This document shows, in pieces, positions 34,589 to 42,573 of a stretch of 64,000 bases of DNA; the first letter of the stretch is position 1, and each line of letters opens with the position of its first letter. The DNA is from JABSQH01 sp039177505. GTDB taxonomy: Bacteria; Actinomycetota; Acidimicrobiia; Acidimicrobiales; Ilumatobacteraceae. The stretch covers positions 1 to 64,000 of the forward strand of contig JBCDFR010000018.1 in assembly GCA_039177505.1 (NCBI GenBank), written 5' to 3'. The notes beneath the pieces were generated by a model that made no database searches, was not told where the DNA came from, and worked only from the letters and a program-made list of their open reading frames with translations. A program made the position numbers and the translations under genes.

Positions 34589-35749
34589 ATGGCAACGTTC
34601 CGCGACCTGCTCGCATCCGCCAAGTCTGAGATCGACGAGATCGACACGGCCACTGCCGCCGAGCGCGTCGCTGCCGGCGCCACCGTGCTCGATGTGCGCG
34701 AGCCCGACGAGTACGACGAAGGTGCGCTGGCCGGGGCGATCCACATCCCGCGGGGCCATCTGGAAGCACAGATCGAGAACCGCATCGCCGACAAGGACGC
34801 CGAGATCGTCGTGTACTGCGCCGGCGGCGTGCGCTCGGCGTTCGCGGCCAAGACGCTCGCCGAGCTCGGGTACACGTCGGCGCTGTCGATGGACGGTGGC
34901 TTCGGCCGGTGGAAGGACGAGGGGCGTCCGTGGACCACGCCCGCGTCGCTCACCCCCGAACAGACCAACCGCTACAAGCGGCACCTCCTGCTGCCCGAAG
35001 TGGGCGTGGAGGGCCAGGCCAAGTTGCTCGACGCCAAGGTGCTGATGCTCGGCGCCGGCGGCCTCGGTTCACCCGCCGCGCTGTACTTGGCCGCAGCCGG
35101 TGTGGGCACGATCGGCATCGTCGACATGGACGAGGTCGACTCGTCGAACCTGCAGCGACAGATCCTGCACAACATCGATCGGGTCGGTGACCGCAAGGTC
35201 GACTCGGCGAAGAAGACGTTGACGATGCTCAACCCAGACGTCAACGTCGTCACCTACGACACGCGTCTCGACGCATCGAACATCGTCGACATCATCTCCG
35301 ACTACGACGTCATCGTCGACGGGGCCGACAACTTCCCCAGTCGCTATCTGCTCAACGACGCCAGCGTGAAGCTCGGCATCCCCGTGGTCCACGGCTCGAT
35401 CTTCCGCTTCGAGGGCATGGTCAGTGTGTTCCACCCCACGGCTGGCCCGACGTATCGCGACATGGTGCCCGAGCCGCCGCCGGCCGAACTCGCTCCGAGC
35501 TGCGCCGAAGCCGGCGTGCTCGGTGTGCTACCCGGCATCATCGGGTCGATCCAGGCCCTGGAGACGATCAAGCTGATCCTCGACCTCGGCGACGGGCTCA
35601 TCGGTCGGATCCTCACGGTCGACACGACCGAGATGGAGTTCCGCGTGTTCAAGCTGCAGTCCGACCCAGGCAACGAAGTGACCTTCGAGAACCGCGATCG
35701 CATCCAGATCAAAGAACTCGACGGTCTCTGCGCCCCCGGGCTCGACTGA
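34589..35749 (+). CDS. moeB: Rhodanese-ThiF/MoeB fusion, E1-like adenylyltransferase
   Basis: A 386-residue fusion: an N-terminal rhodanese domain (about 18-113; active loop 'VVYCAGGVRSAF' with the catalytic Cys) followed by a ThiF/MoeB E1-like domain (about 125-375; 'VLMLGAGGLGSPAALYLAAA', 'DEVDSSNLQRQI', adenylation Asp in 'DGADNFPSRYL', and 'PSCAEAGVLGVLPG'). Such enzymes adenylate and sulfurate the C-terminal Gly-Gly of MoaD/ThiS-type carriers. In MoeZ and MOCS3 the rhodanese domain is C-terminal, so this order is reversed. The CxxC zinc pairs are missing. No MoaD/ThiS gene is adjacent. Confidence 0.85.
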   Translation: MATFRDLLASAKSEIDEIDTATAAERVAAGATVLDVREPDEYDEGALAGAIHIPRGHLEAQIENRIADKDAEIVVYCAGGVRSAFAAKTLAELGYTSALSMDGGFGRWKDEGRPWTTPASLTPEQTNRYKRHLLLPEVGVEGQAKLLDAKVLMLGAGGLGSPAALYLAAAGVGTIGIVDMDEVDSSNLQRQILHNIDRVGDRKVDSAKKTLTMLNPDVNVVTYDTRLDASNIVDIISDYDVIVDGADNFPSRYLLNDASVKLGIPVVHGSIFRFEGMVSVFHPTAGPTYRDMVPEPPPAELAPSCAEAGVLGVLPGIIGSIQALETIKLILDLGDGLIGRILTVDTTEMEFRVFKLQSDPGNEVTFENRDRIQIKELDGLCAPGLD

Positions 35750-35792
35750 ACTCGCCCTCGCCCGTCGGACGCGTCGCCCTACGGTGGGCGGC

Positions 35793-36389
35793 GTGTTCGA
35801 CGATGCTGCGGGCTGGGTGGCGATCCCCGACGCCCTGAACGCAGACGAGGTCGCCGATGTGGTGCGACGCAGCCGCGAGCTGTGCGCCGTGCCACCGGCC
35901 GAGCGGGCGGCAGGCGACAAACCCGCCGCTGGCACGCGTCACCTGTTCGCCCTCGATCGGCGCTGCGACGTGGTCGCCCAGCTGTGCGGCCACTCGGTGG
36001 TGCTCGACGTGGTGCACGAGATTCTCGGCGCCGACGTCCGGCTGGAACAAGCGTCGTACCGCTGTCCGCAGCCGGGCTACGGGTCGCAGCAGCTGCACGC
36101 CGACGATCCACCCAAGCTCGATGATGGTCCCGCCCGAGTGGCGACCGCGATCGTGACGCTCGTCGACTTCACGAAGACGAACGGCGCCACGCGCGTCGTG
36201 CCGGGGAGTCACCGACGCCCCGATCTCCAGCGACAGTCAGGATCGCTCGAGCGCCATCCCGCCGAGCTCGCGCTCACCGGGCCGGCCGGCACGGCGTTTG
36301 TGTTCACCGGCCATCTGTTGCACTCGGGTACGAAGAACCGATCGGACGCCGACCGCCACGCCCTCCAACTCACCTGGCGGAGCGCGTAA
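35793..36389 (+). CDS. Phytanoyl-CoA dioxygenase family protein
   Basis: About 198 residues of the PhyH Fe(II)/2-oxoglutarate oxygenase family. The iron site is 'QQLHADDPPKL' (His-x-Asp near residue 107) and the distal His in 'TGHLLHSGTKNRSDADRH' near 175, whose Arg could bind 2-oxoglutarate. 'GATRVVPGSHRRPDL' is a typical PhyH strand. The substrate is unknown. GTG 35793 is taken as start, with another GTG nine bases upstream. It follows the rhodanese-ThiF gene by 43 bp and may be cotranscribed. Confidence 0.78.
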   Translation: MFDDAAGWVAIPDALNADEVADVVRRSRELCAVPPAERAAGDKPAAGTRHLFALDRRCDVVAQLCGHSVVLDVVHEILGADVRLEQASYRCPQPGYGSQQLHADDPPKLDDGPARVATAIVTLVDFTKTNGATRVVPGSHRRPDLQRQSGSLERHPAELALTGPAGTAFVFTGHLLHSGTKNRSDADRHALQLTWRSA

Positions 36390-36408
36390 CAACCGCAGTG
36401 CCCGACAG

Positions 36409-37353
36409 TTAGGAAGGCTCGGTCAGCACCGTTGCTTCGGCGCGGTCGCGGCGTTCTCGTTCTTGTGTGGCGACACCCACCAGCACGAGGGCCACGCCGA
36501 GCAGTTCCACACCGGACGGCGTCTGGCCGAGTGCCAGCCAACCGATGGCCACTGCGGTCACCGGAAGCAGCGCCAAGAGCAGTGAGAAACGGCGAACGGG
36601 GATACGTCGCATGGTGAACTGGTCGATCCCGTAGCCGATGGCGTTCGAGAACACGCCGACCAGCAGACACAGCGCCAACAGAGTCGGCGACACCCAGACC
36701 GGGCCGCTCCAGGGTGCGCCGATCGGCGTGGTCACGACGGCGCCGATCGCCAGTCCGACACCGAGCCCGGCCACGCCGCGGTCGAGCTGGGCCACCTGTG
36801 ATCCCACCACGATGTACGCCGCCCACATCGCCGATGCCAGCAGGATGAACAGCAGGCCCAGCGCGTTGCCCTCGATCTCGCCGCCACCGAGCACGACCAC
36901 GCCGGCGGCGGCGAACACGAGCGCCAACGCGTTACGCGCCGAGCGGGTGGCGGCAGCGGCGACCGCGATTGGCCCGATGAACTCGATGGCCACCGCCTTG
37001 CCGAGATCGATGCGGTCGATGCCGAGGTAGAAGAACGTGTTCATCAACGCCGTGGCGATACCGAACACGCCTGCCGCAACGAGCTGGTCGCGGGTCCACC
37101 CGTGGCGCCATCCGCGCGACACCAACAGGACCGCGGCGGCGGCGCCGATGACGCGAAACCACGCCACTGTCTGTGGCGCGACTTCGTCGAAGAGCACCAC
37201 GGCGATCGCCGCGCCGACGTACTGCGCGATCGCCGAGAGGACGAAGAGCGCCTCGGGCTGCGCGGTGTTCAGCCAGCGGGCGACCGCTGGCGGGCGGAAC
37301 TCGGTCGAGCTCAGTCGAACAGTTCCGGTTCCGAGCGGGAGATCTCGTCCCAC
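36409..37353 (-). CDS. EamA/DMT-family transporter (second, RhtA-like)
   Basis: About 314 residues with ten predicted spans. 'LFDEVAPQTVAWFRVIGAAA' and 'FYLGIDRIDLGKAVAIEFIG' are typical of the RhtA/YdcZ branch that exports amino acids such as threonine or homoserine; the substrate here is inferred only. The GTG at 37353 lies within the last 43 bp of the upstream aldolase gene, giving translational overlap. The open frame continues further upstream but the protein-like part begins here. Confidence 0.82.
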   Translation of the reverse strand: MGRDLPLGTGTVRLSSTEFRPPAVARWLNTAQPEALFVLSAIAQYVGAAIAVVLFDEVAPQTVAWFRVIGAAAAVLLVSRGWRHGWTRDQLVAAGVFGIATALMNTFFYLGIDRIDLGKAVAIEFIGPIAVAAAATRSARNALALVFAAAGVVVLGGGEIEGNALGLLFILLASAMWAAYIVVGSQVAQLDRGVAGLGVGLAIGAVVTTPIGAPWSGPVWVSPTLLALCLLVGVFSNAIGYGIDQFTMRRIPVRRFSLLLALLPVTAVAIGWLALGQTPSGVELLGVALVLVGVATQERERRDRAEATVLTEPS

Positions 37354-38144
37354 ATCGGCTGGAAGCTGAACCAACCTGCAGCGTGAAACCCGGTGTTCTG
37401 CTGGGTGTAGGTGGCGTACTCGTCGTTGATCTCGATCGGATCGCCAGCAGCCATCGCCATCAGCTGCGCCTGGCACGAGCGTTCCATCGAGATGAACCAG
37501 AACGCGGCCTCGTCGACGGTTTCGCCGACCGTGAACAGCCCGTGGTTCTGATGGATCGCGGCCTTTCCGTCGGGGAACTTCGATGCCAGCTCCTTGCCGG
37601 CATCGATGTCGAACACGACGGCGCCGCCCTGCTCAGAGATCACGCGATGATCGTTGTAGAACACGCACGCGTCCTGGGTGAGGGGGGCCAGTGGGATGCC
37701 GAGCGAGCTGAATGATTTTCCGTATGGCGAGTGGGCGTGAGCAGCTGCGATGACGTCGGGGCGGGCTGCGTGGATCGCCGCGTGGATCACGAACGCCGCC
37801 CGGTTCACCGGCTGGGTTCCGTACACGACGTTGCCGTCGTGGTCGACGAGAATCAGGTCGCTCTGGCGGATGTGACGGAAGCTCATTCCGAACGGGTTGA
37901 CCCAGAACATCTCGGGGTACTCGGGGTCACGCACGGTGATGTGTCCGGCGACGCCCTCGGAGAACCCGAAGCGGCCGAACGTGCGCAGTGCTCCGGCTAG
38001 GTGGGTCTTGCGGTAGAGGCGCTCTTCTTCGACGGTGTCGAACTCGGGGATGCCATCGAGTCCGACCTCCTTGGGCGTCAACGGGATGCCGTCGATGCTG
38101 CGGTCGGTGGTCGGCGTGGTGATCGGCTCTTCGGTGATGGCCAT
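37311..38144 (-). CDS. Class II aldolase/adducin family protein
   Basis: A 277-residue class II aldolase-type protein related to fuculose-phosphate aldolase. Zinc ligands are in 'AAAHAHSPYGKSF' near residue 150 (HxH) and 'IHQNHGLFTVG' near 212. 'GFSEGVAGHITVRDPEYPEM' near 60 is the conserved substrate-binding loop. Bacterial members of this larger subgroup lack assigned substrates. ATG 38144 is the start. It is divergent from the mutase gene over 124 bp and shares its 3' end with the EamA gene. Confidence 0.82.
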   Translation of the reverse strand: MAITEEPITTPTTDRSIDGIPLTPKEVGLDGIPEFDTVEEERLYRKTHLAGALRTFGRFGFSEGVAGHITVRDPEYPEMFWVNPFGMSFRHIRQSDLILVDHDGNVVYGTQPVNRAAFVIHAAIHAARPDVIAAAHAHSPYGKSFSSLGIPLAPLTQDACVFYNDHRVISEQGGAVVFDIDAGKELASKFPDGKAAIHQNHGLFTVGETVDEAAFWFISMERSCQAQLMAMAAGDPIEINDEYATYTQQNTGFHAAGWFSFQPMWDEISRSEPELFD

Positions 38145-38268
38145 GTCCCCAGCGTAGTCGTGGGGCCAACGGCGGCTCCCTGCGGACCGCCCGCCCGGCG
38201 CGACCCTCGGAGGAGCGTGCCAGCCGCTGGCATGGTGGCCGATGCACCCGCACGAATACGATGCGGTG

Positions 38269-39855
38269 ATGGCCGATAGCGCTGGTGAGTTGCCGCAGAC
38301 CGATTCGGGCATCGAGGTCAAGCGTCTTTATGACTCGTCGGATCTCGACGGCTGGGACGTCGATGCGCAGTTGGGCGCGCCGGGCAAGCCCCCGTTCACT
38401 CGTGGTGTCTATCCCTCGATGTACACAGGTCGCCTCTGGACGATGCGTCAGTACTCGGGGTTCGGTGACGCCGCGTCGACGAACGAGCGGTTCAAGTTCC
38501 TGCTGGACGCGGGCCAGACCGGCTTGTCGTGCGCGTTTGATCTGCCGACGCAGATGGGCTACGACTCCGACGCCGGACGCGCCGAGGGTGAAGTCGGCAA
38601 GGTCGGCGTGGCCATCGACTCGATGGCCGACATGCGCACGCTCCTCGCCGACATCCCGCTCGGCAAGGTGACCACGTCGATGACCATCAACTCGACGGCG
38701 GCGATCTTGCTGTTGATGTACGAACTGGTCGCCGAGGAACAGGGCGTATCGGCTGATCAGATTGGCGGCACCATCCAGAACGACCTGCTGAAGGAGTACA
38801 TCGCCCGCGGCACCTACGTGTATCCGCCGCGGCCGTCGATGCGGATCATCACCGACATCTTCGAGTACTGCAGTCAGCACGTTCCCAACTGGAACACGAT
38901 TTCGATCTCGGGGTATCACATCCGCGAGGCCGGCTCGACAGCGGTGCAGGAGATTGCCTTCACCCTGGCCAACGCCATCGCGTACGTACAGGCTGCGATC
39001 GAGGCCGGGCTCGATGTCGACGAGTTCGGGCCGCGCCTGTCCTTCTTCTGGAACGGCCACAACAACTTCTTCGAAGAGGTCGCTAAGTTCCGCGCCGGCC
39101 GGCGGATGTGGGACCGGATCATGACCGAGCGGTTCGGGGCGACCAACCCGAAGGCCAAGATGTTGCGGTTCCACACCCAGACCGGTGGCTCGACGTTGAC
39201 CGCGCAGCAGCCGATGAACAACATCGTGCGCACATCGCTACAGGCCCTCGCGGCAGTGCTCGGGGGCACGCAGAGCTTGCACACGAACGGTTACGACGAG
39301 GCGCTGAGCTTGCCGACCGAAGAGGCGGCGCGCATCGCGCTGCGCACACAGCAGATCATCGGATACGAGTCGGGTGTCGTCGACACCCCAGATCCGCTTG
39401 CCGGCTCGTATTTCGTCGAGTCGTTGACCGACGAGGTCGAACAGCTCGCCTGGCAGTACATCGAGCGGATCGACGAGATGGGCGGCGCTGTGGCGGCGAT
39501 CGAGTCAGGTTTCCAGATGGACGAGATCATGCAGTCGGCCTACGAGTACACCAAGTCGGTCGATGACGATGAGCGGGTGATCGTCGGCGTCAATCGCTTC
39601 ACGATCGACAACGAGCCCGAACCCGAGGTGTTCCCGATCGATCCGCAGCTCGAGCGCGATCAACGCGAGCGGCTCGCCCACTACAAGGCCAATCGTGACA
39701 CCGCCGGCGTCGAGTCGGCCCTTGCGTCGGTGAAGGTGACCGCGTCCACCGACAACAACCTGCTCTACCCGATGAAAGAAGCGCTACGCGCCGACGCCAC
39801 CCTCGGCGAGATCAGCGATGCACTGCGCGACGTCTTCGGCACGTACACCCCCTGA
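38269..39855 (+). CDS. mutA: Methylmalonyl-CoA mutase large subunit (catalytic, no B12 domain)
   Basis: A 528-residue catalytic (TIM-barrel) subunit of an adenosylcobalamin-dependent acyl-CoA mutase. 'YPSMYTGRLWTMRQYSGFG' near 45, 'TIQNDLLKEYIARGTYVYPP' near 165 and 'ISGYHIREAGSTAVQE' near 205 are diagnostic. The Tyr and Arg positions that distinguish methylmalonyl- from isobutyryl-CoA mutase appear as Tyr and Arg, which favours (R)-methylmalonyl-CoA to succinyl-CoA. The cobalamin-binding domain is absent, so a separate small subunit must exist outside the window. ATG 38269 is the start. Confidence 0.92.
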   Translation: MADSAGELPQTDSGIEVKRLYDSSDLDGWDVDAQLGAPGKPPFTRGVYPSMYTGRLWTMRQYSGFGDAASTNERFKFLLDAGQTGLSCAFDLPTQMGYDSDAGRAEGEVGKVGVAIDSMADMRTLLADIPLGKVTTSMTINSTAAILLLMYELVAEEQGVSADQIGGTIQNDLLKEYIARGTYVYPPRPSMRIITDIFEYCSQHVPNWNTISISGYHIREAGSTAVQEIAFTLANAIAYVQAAIEAGLDVDEFGPRLSFFWNGHNNFFEEVAKFRAGRRMWDRIMTERFGATNPKAKMLRFHTQTGGSTLTAQQPMNNIVRTSLQALAAVLGGTQSLHTNGYDEALSLPTEEAARIALRTQQIIGYESGVVDTPDPLAGSYFVESLTDEVEQLAWQYIERIDEMGGAVAAIESGFQMDEIMQSAYEYTKSVDDDERVIVGVNRFTIDNEPEPEVFPIDPQLERDQRERLAHYKANRDTAGVESALASVKVTASTDNNLLYPMKEALRADATLGEISDALRDVFGTYTP

Positions 39856-39907
39856 CCCGTCGGACTGAATCGTCGGACTGACCCCTCCGACCGAGACCCT
39901 CCGAAAC

Positions 39908-39953
39908 CCCGGGGATTCCGTGCGTACCGCGCACGTCTCCGCGAACAGAACCG
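39908..39953. repeat. 46-bp hairpin repeat, copy 2
   Basis: It is identical over 46 bp to the copy 61 bp downstream. It begins CCCGGGGATTCCGTGCG and ends CGCGAACAGAACCG, with a CGTGC / GCACG stem in the middle. It lies between the convergent mutase and cupin genes. Confidence 0.85.
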
Positions 39954-39968
39954 GGGCCCTTCGGAAAT

Positions 39969-40014
39969 CCCGGGGATTCCGTGCGTACCGCGCACGTCTC
40001 CGCGAACAGAACCG
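39969..40014. repeat. 46-bp hairpin repeat, copy 3
   Basis: This is the second of two perfect 46-bp copies at this locus, in direct orientation. The flanks 'TTCGGAAATC' and 'CTCCGAAACC' are also similar, so the duplicated unit may be about 55-61 bp. It ends 15 bp before the cupin stop codon. Confidence 0.85.
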
Positions 40015-40028
40015 CGAGGAGCGGGTGG

Positions 40029-40406
40029 CTACCGGAGATCGGGGTTGATCCCGGTGGTTGTCGGAAGGTGGTCGACCGGACCTTCATCGCCGGTGTTGGG
40101 CGTCCCCGTCGGTTCGAACATCAAGATGCGGGTTCCTGGCGCAGCTTGCGGAAAGTGCTCGACCCCGCGGGGGACGACGAATGTCGCCCCGGGTCCGAGG
40201 ACGACCGGATCCCGGTCGCGCAGGTTGATCGTGAACTCGCCATCGAGCACGAGGAAGAACTCGTCGGTGTCGGCGTGGCTGTGCCATGTGTGGTCGCCGT
40301 CGACCTTGGCGACGCGCACGTCGTAGTCGTTCACGCGAGCAACGATGCGCGGTTCCCACTGCGCGTCGAAGCTGTCGAACACATCGTCGATCCGGCGCGG
40401 TTCCAC
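40029..40406 (-). CDS. Cupin-domain protein
   Basis: A 125-residue single-domain cupin. Motif 1 is 'DGDHTWHSHADTDEFFLVLD' (HxH and Glu metal ligands) at about 37-56, and motif 2 is 'VPRGVEHFPQA' with the last His near 84. This fold serves oxygenases, isomerases and sensors; no substrate can be given. ATG 40406 is the start. It is adjacent to, but 28 bp from, the ThrH gene on the same strand. Confidence 0.88.
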   Translation of the reverse strand: MEPRRIDDVFDSFDAQWEPRIVARVNDYDVRVAKVDGDHTWHSHADTDEFFLVLDGEFTINLRDRDPVVLGPGATFVVPRGVEHFPQAAPGTRILMFEPTGTPNTGDEGPVDHLPTTTGINPDLR

Positions 40407-40434
40407 GGGAACACGTTACGGCGGCGCGGGGGTG

Positions 40435-41070
40435 CTACGTCGGTGCGCTGGGTACCGCCGGGGCGTTGCGAATCGCTGCGAGCAATTCGTCGTAGCGTTC
40501 GTACGCCGGGTACTGCGGGAACTCGGTAATCACGTTGGACGGCGCCCGGAACAGGAATCCGGAATCGGCGGCCGCGAGCATCGTGGTGTCGTTATAGCTG
40601 TCGCCGGCCGCGATCACGCGATAATTCAGCCGCTGGAACGCTTCGACGGCGCATTGCTTCTGGTTTGGTTGCCGGAGGCGGTAGTCGACGATCCTGTTGC
40701 CGTTGACGACAAGACGATGACAGAACACCGTCGGCCACCCGAGTTGAGCCATGAGTGGACGGGCGAACTGCTCGAACGTGTCCGACAACAGGACTACCTG
40801 TGTCTCGGCCCGCAGTTCGTCGAGGAACTCCTTCGCTCCATCGAGAGGCGAGAGCGCTCCGATCACGCTTGCAATCGTCGACATCGACAATCCGTGCTCG
40901 GTCAGGAGGTCGAGGCGATACCGCATCAAGACGTCGTAGTCCGGCTCGTCGCGTGTGGTTCGCCGCAGCCCGTCGATGCCGGTCCGTTCGGCGACGGCGA
41001 TCCATATCTCGGGGATCAGCACGCCCTCGAGGTCGAGGGTGACAATGGTCTGACGCTCACCTCCTGACAC
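40435..41070 (-). CDS. thrH: ThrH-type phosphoserine/homoserine phosphotransferase (HAD)
   Basis: A 211-residue HAD phosphatase closely matching ThrH. It has nucleophile motif DLEGVL with PEIWIAVAE following (about 13-28), 'TTRDEPDYDVLMRYRL' in the cap, motif II Ser in 'VLLSDTFEQF' near 95, and motif III 'IAAGDSYNDTTML' near 160. In Pseudomonas, ThrH dephosphorylates phosphoserine and can phosphorylate homoserine, linking serine and threonine synthesis. The start at 41070 (GTG) is uncertain by a few codons. Confidence 0.9.
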   Translation of the reverse strand: MSGGERQTIVTLDLEGVLIPEIWIAVAERTGIDGLRRTTRDEPDYDVLMRYRLDLLTEHGLSMSTIASVIGALSPLDGAKEFLDELRAETQVVLLSDTFEQFARPLMAQLGWPTVFCHRLVVNGNRIVDYRLRQPNQKQCAVEAFQRLNYRVIAAGDSYNDTTMLAAADSGFLFRAPSNVITEFPQYPAYERYDELLAAIRNAPAVPSAPT

Positions 41071-41133
41071 ACCGCCAGCATCGCGTGTTGTCGCGAGCGC
41101 TGCGAAATGCGCCTCCCGCGCGACCGGTCTCGA

Positions 41134-41712
41134 TCAGTCGAGGTGGTGGACGTCGACCGGGGGACGTTCGGGTGCCGCGCATGCTTGTGTGGCCCAGCCG
41201 AGGTAGATGATGCCGACGAGTTGGGTGTCGGGTTCGAACTCGCACAGGTCGAGCACCGACGGTGGTTGGGTGATCGCCGGAGTGGACCAGAACGTGGCCA
41301 GTCCGAGGGTGGTCGCGCCGAGCAGCAGGTTCTGTACTCCTGCGGCCACGGCATCTCGATTCTCAGCGTGCAGCATTGCGTTGTCGTGCGCAGCGGACCC
41401 GACGACGAGTACCGCTGGCGTGCGCGAGTACTTCGTCAGCGTCTTGGCCCGCTTGCCGTCGTCGCCGAAGTCGGCGGCCACCATGTCGTCGACCATGGCC
41501 GACCCCAGGCGATGGCGCGACTCGCCGGTGAACGCAGCGAACCGCCACGGCCAGGTGCGCTTGTGGTTCGGCGCCCACATGGCGAGCTGACACAACTCGT
41601 CGATCAGCTCGGTTGGTACGGGTCGATCCTGGTCGACGACCATCGACGTGCGACGGTGCGTCGCGAGGGCGGCGAACGCCTCGTATGCCGGGAGGGCGAC
41701 GTCAGTGTCCAC
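41134..41712 (-). CDS. Nitroreductase family protein (YdjA-like)
   Basis: A 192-residue FMN-dependent oxidoreductase of the nitroreductase superfamily. Conserved patterns are 'ALATHRRTSMVV' near 15 (the RRS/T motif that contacts FMN phosphate), 'MWAPNHKRTWPWRF' near 45 (the YdjA-type APNHxxTxPW), and 'AAGVQNLLLGATTLGLATFW' near 125. It would reduce nitro, enone or quinone compounds with NAD(P)H. ATG 41712 is the start. It ends 63 bp before thrH on the same strand. Confidence 0.88.
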   Translation of the reverse strand: MDTDVALPAYEAFAALATHRRTSMVVDQDRPVPTELIDELCQLAMWAPNHKRTWPWRFAAFTGESRHRLGSAMVDDMVAADFGDDGKRAKTLTKYSRTPAVLVVGSAAHDNAMLHAENRDAVAAGVQNLLLGATTLGLATFWSTPAITQPPSVLDLCEFEPDTQLVGIIYLGWATQACAAPERPPVDVHHLD

Positions 41713-41745
41713 GTTTCCAGCATGCCAGCCGGGTCCCGGCCCTCC

Positions 41746-42489
41746 TCACGCCGTCGCCCAGATCAGGATCTCGGCGCCGTCGTCGCCGGCGGTGAGTCGG
41801 ACGTCGCCGACATCGGTGAGCCGGGCGGCGTCACCCGTCGCCAGTGCGTCGTCGCCCGATGGCGCGTGGAGTTGGGCCTCGCCGCGCGGCACGAATACAT
41901 GGATGTGGCGATCCTCTGGCACGTCGACGGTCGCGCCTGGTGCAAGACGTCCACCGTGGAGGACCGCGCCGGCTTGTCGGATCGAGATCGCTGCGTCGTG
42001 GCCCTTCCCCGACGCGATCGGTACCAGGCCGCCTCCGTCGAGCTGGGCGTTGATGTCGAGTTGCTCGTAACCGGGGTCGACCGACTCTGTGTCGGGGAGC
42101 ACCCACATCTGCACGAAGTGCACGTCGTCGGTCCCGGAGTTATTCATCTCCGAGTGCCAGATGCCTGTTCCAGCCGACATGCGCTGCGCGAGGCCGGGAT
42201 AGAGGATGCCTCGGTTGCGCTCGGAGTCCTTGTGTTCGAGTTCGCCCGAGAGCACCCAGGTGACGATTTCCATGTCGCGGTGTGGGTGGGTGTCGAAGCC
42301 GGACCCACCGCGCACGACGTCGTCGTTGTTGACGAGGAGCAGCCCATGATGGGTGTTGGTCCGATCGCGATGGTGACCGAAGCTGAACGAGTGTTGTGAG
42401 TCGAGCCAACCGATACGAGTGGTGAAACGGTCGGTGGCGCGACGGATGTCGACGCCGGTGGTGTGGCTGGTGTCGCTGGAGTTTGTCAC
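41746..42489 (-). CDS. Pirin family protein
   Basis: A 247-residue bicupin of the pirin/YhhW family. The N-terminal metal site is 'FDTHPHRDMEIVTWVLSGEL' near 65-84, followed by 'LYPGLAQRMSAGTGIWHSEM' near 95-115. The second cupin is at about 150-245. Some members have quercetin 2,3-dioxygenase activity and others act as redox-sensitive regulators. ATG 42489 follows a perfect palindrome 13 bp upstream, so regulated expression is likely. Confidence 0.9.
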   Translation of the reverse strand: MTNSSDTSHTTGVDIRRATDRFTTRIGWLDSQHSFSFGHHRDRTNTHHGLLLVNNDDVVRGGSGFDTHPHRDMEIVTWVLSGELEHKDSERNRGILYPGLAQRMSAGTGIWHSEMNNSGTDDVHFVQMWVLPDTESVDPGYEQLDINAQLDGGGLVPIASGKGHDAAISIRQAGAVLHGGRLAPGATVDVPEDRHIHVFVPRGEAQLHAPSGDDALATGDAARLTDVGDVRLTAGDDGAEILIWATA

Positions 42490-42501
42490 GCCTAGTACAA
42501 C

Positions 42502-42520
42502 TATTGTTTCCGCAACAATA
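42502..42520. promoter_or_regulatory. 19-bp palindromic operator upstream of the pirin gene
   Basis: TATTGTT-TCCGC-AACAATA is a perfect inverted repeat with 7-bp arms, AT-rich against the local background, 13-31 bp before the pirin ATG. Its position suits a repressor site overlapping the core promoter. The cognate regulator is not adjacent. Confidence 0.6.
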
Positions 42521-42573
42521 TTCCCGCCGATCGGGTCGTGGCGACGGACAGTTGATCCGGTGCGGTCCGGCGA

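Noticed and set aside
39908..40014. Two 46-bp repeats considered as a minimal CRISPR array
   Set aside because: Only two copies, a 15-bp gap between them rather than a spacer of typical length, a dispersed third copy 27 kb away and no cas genes.
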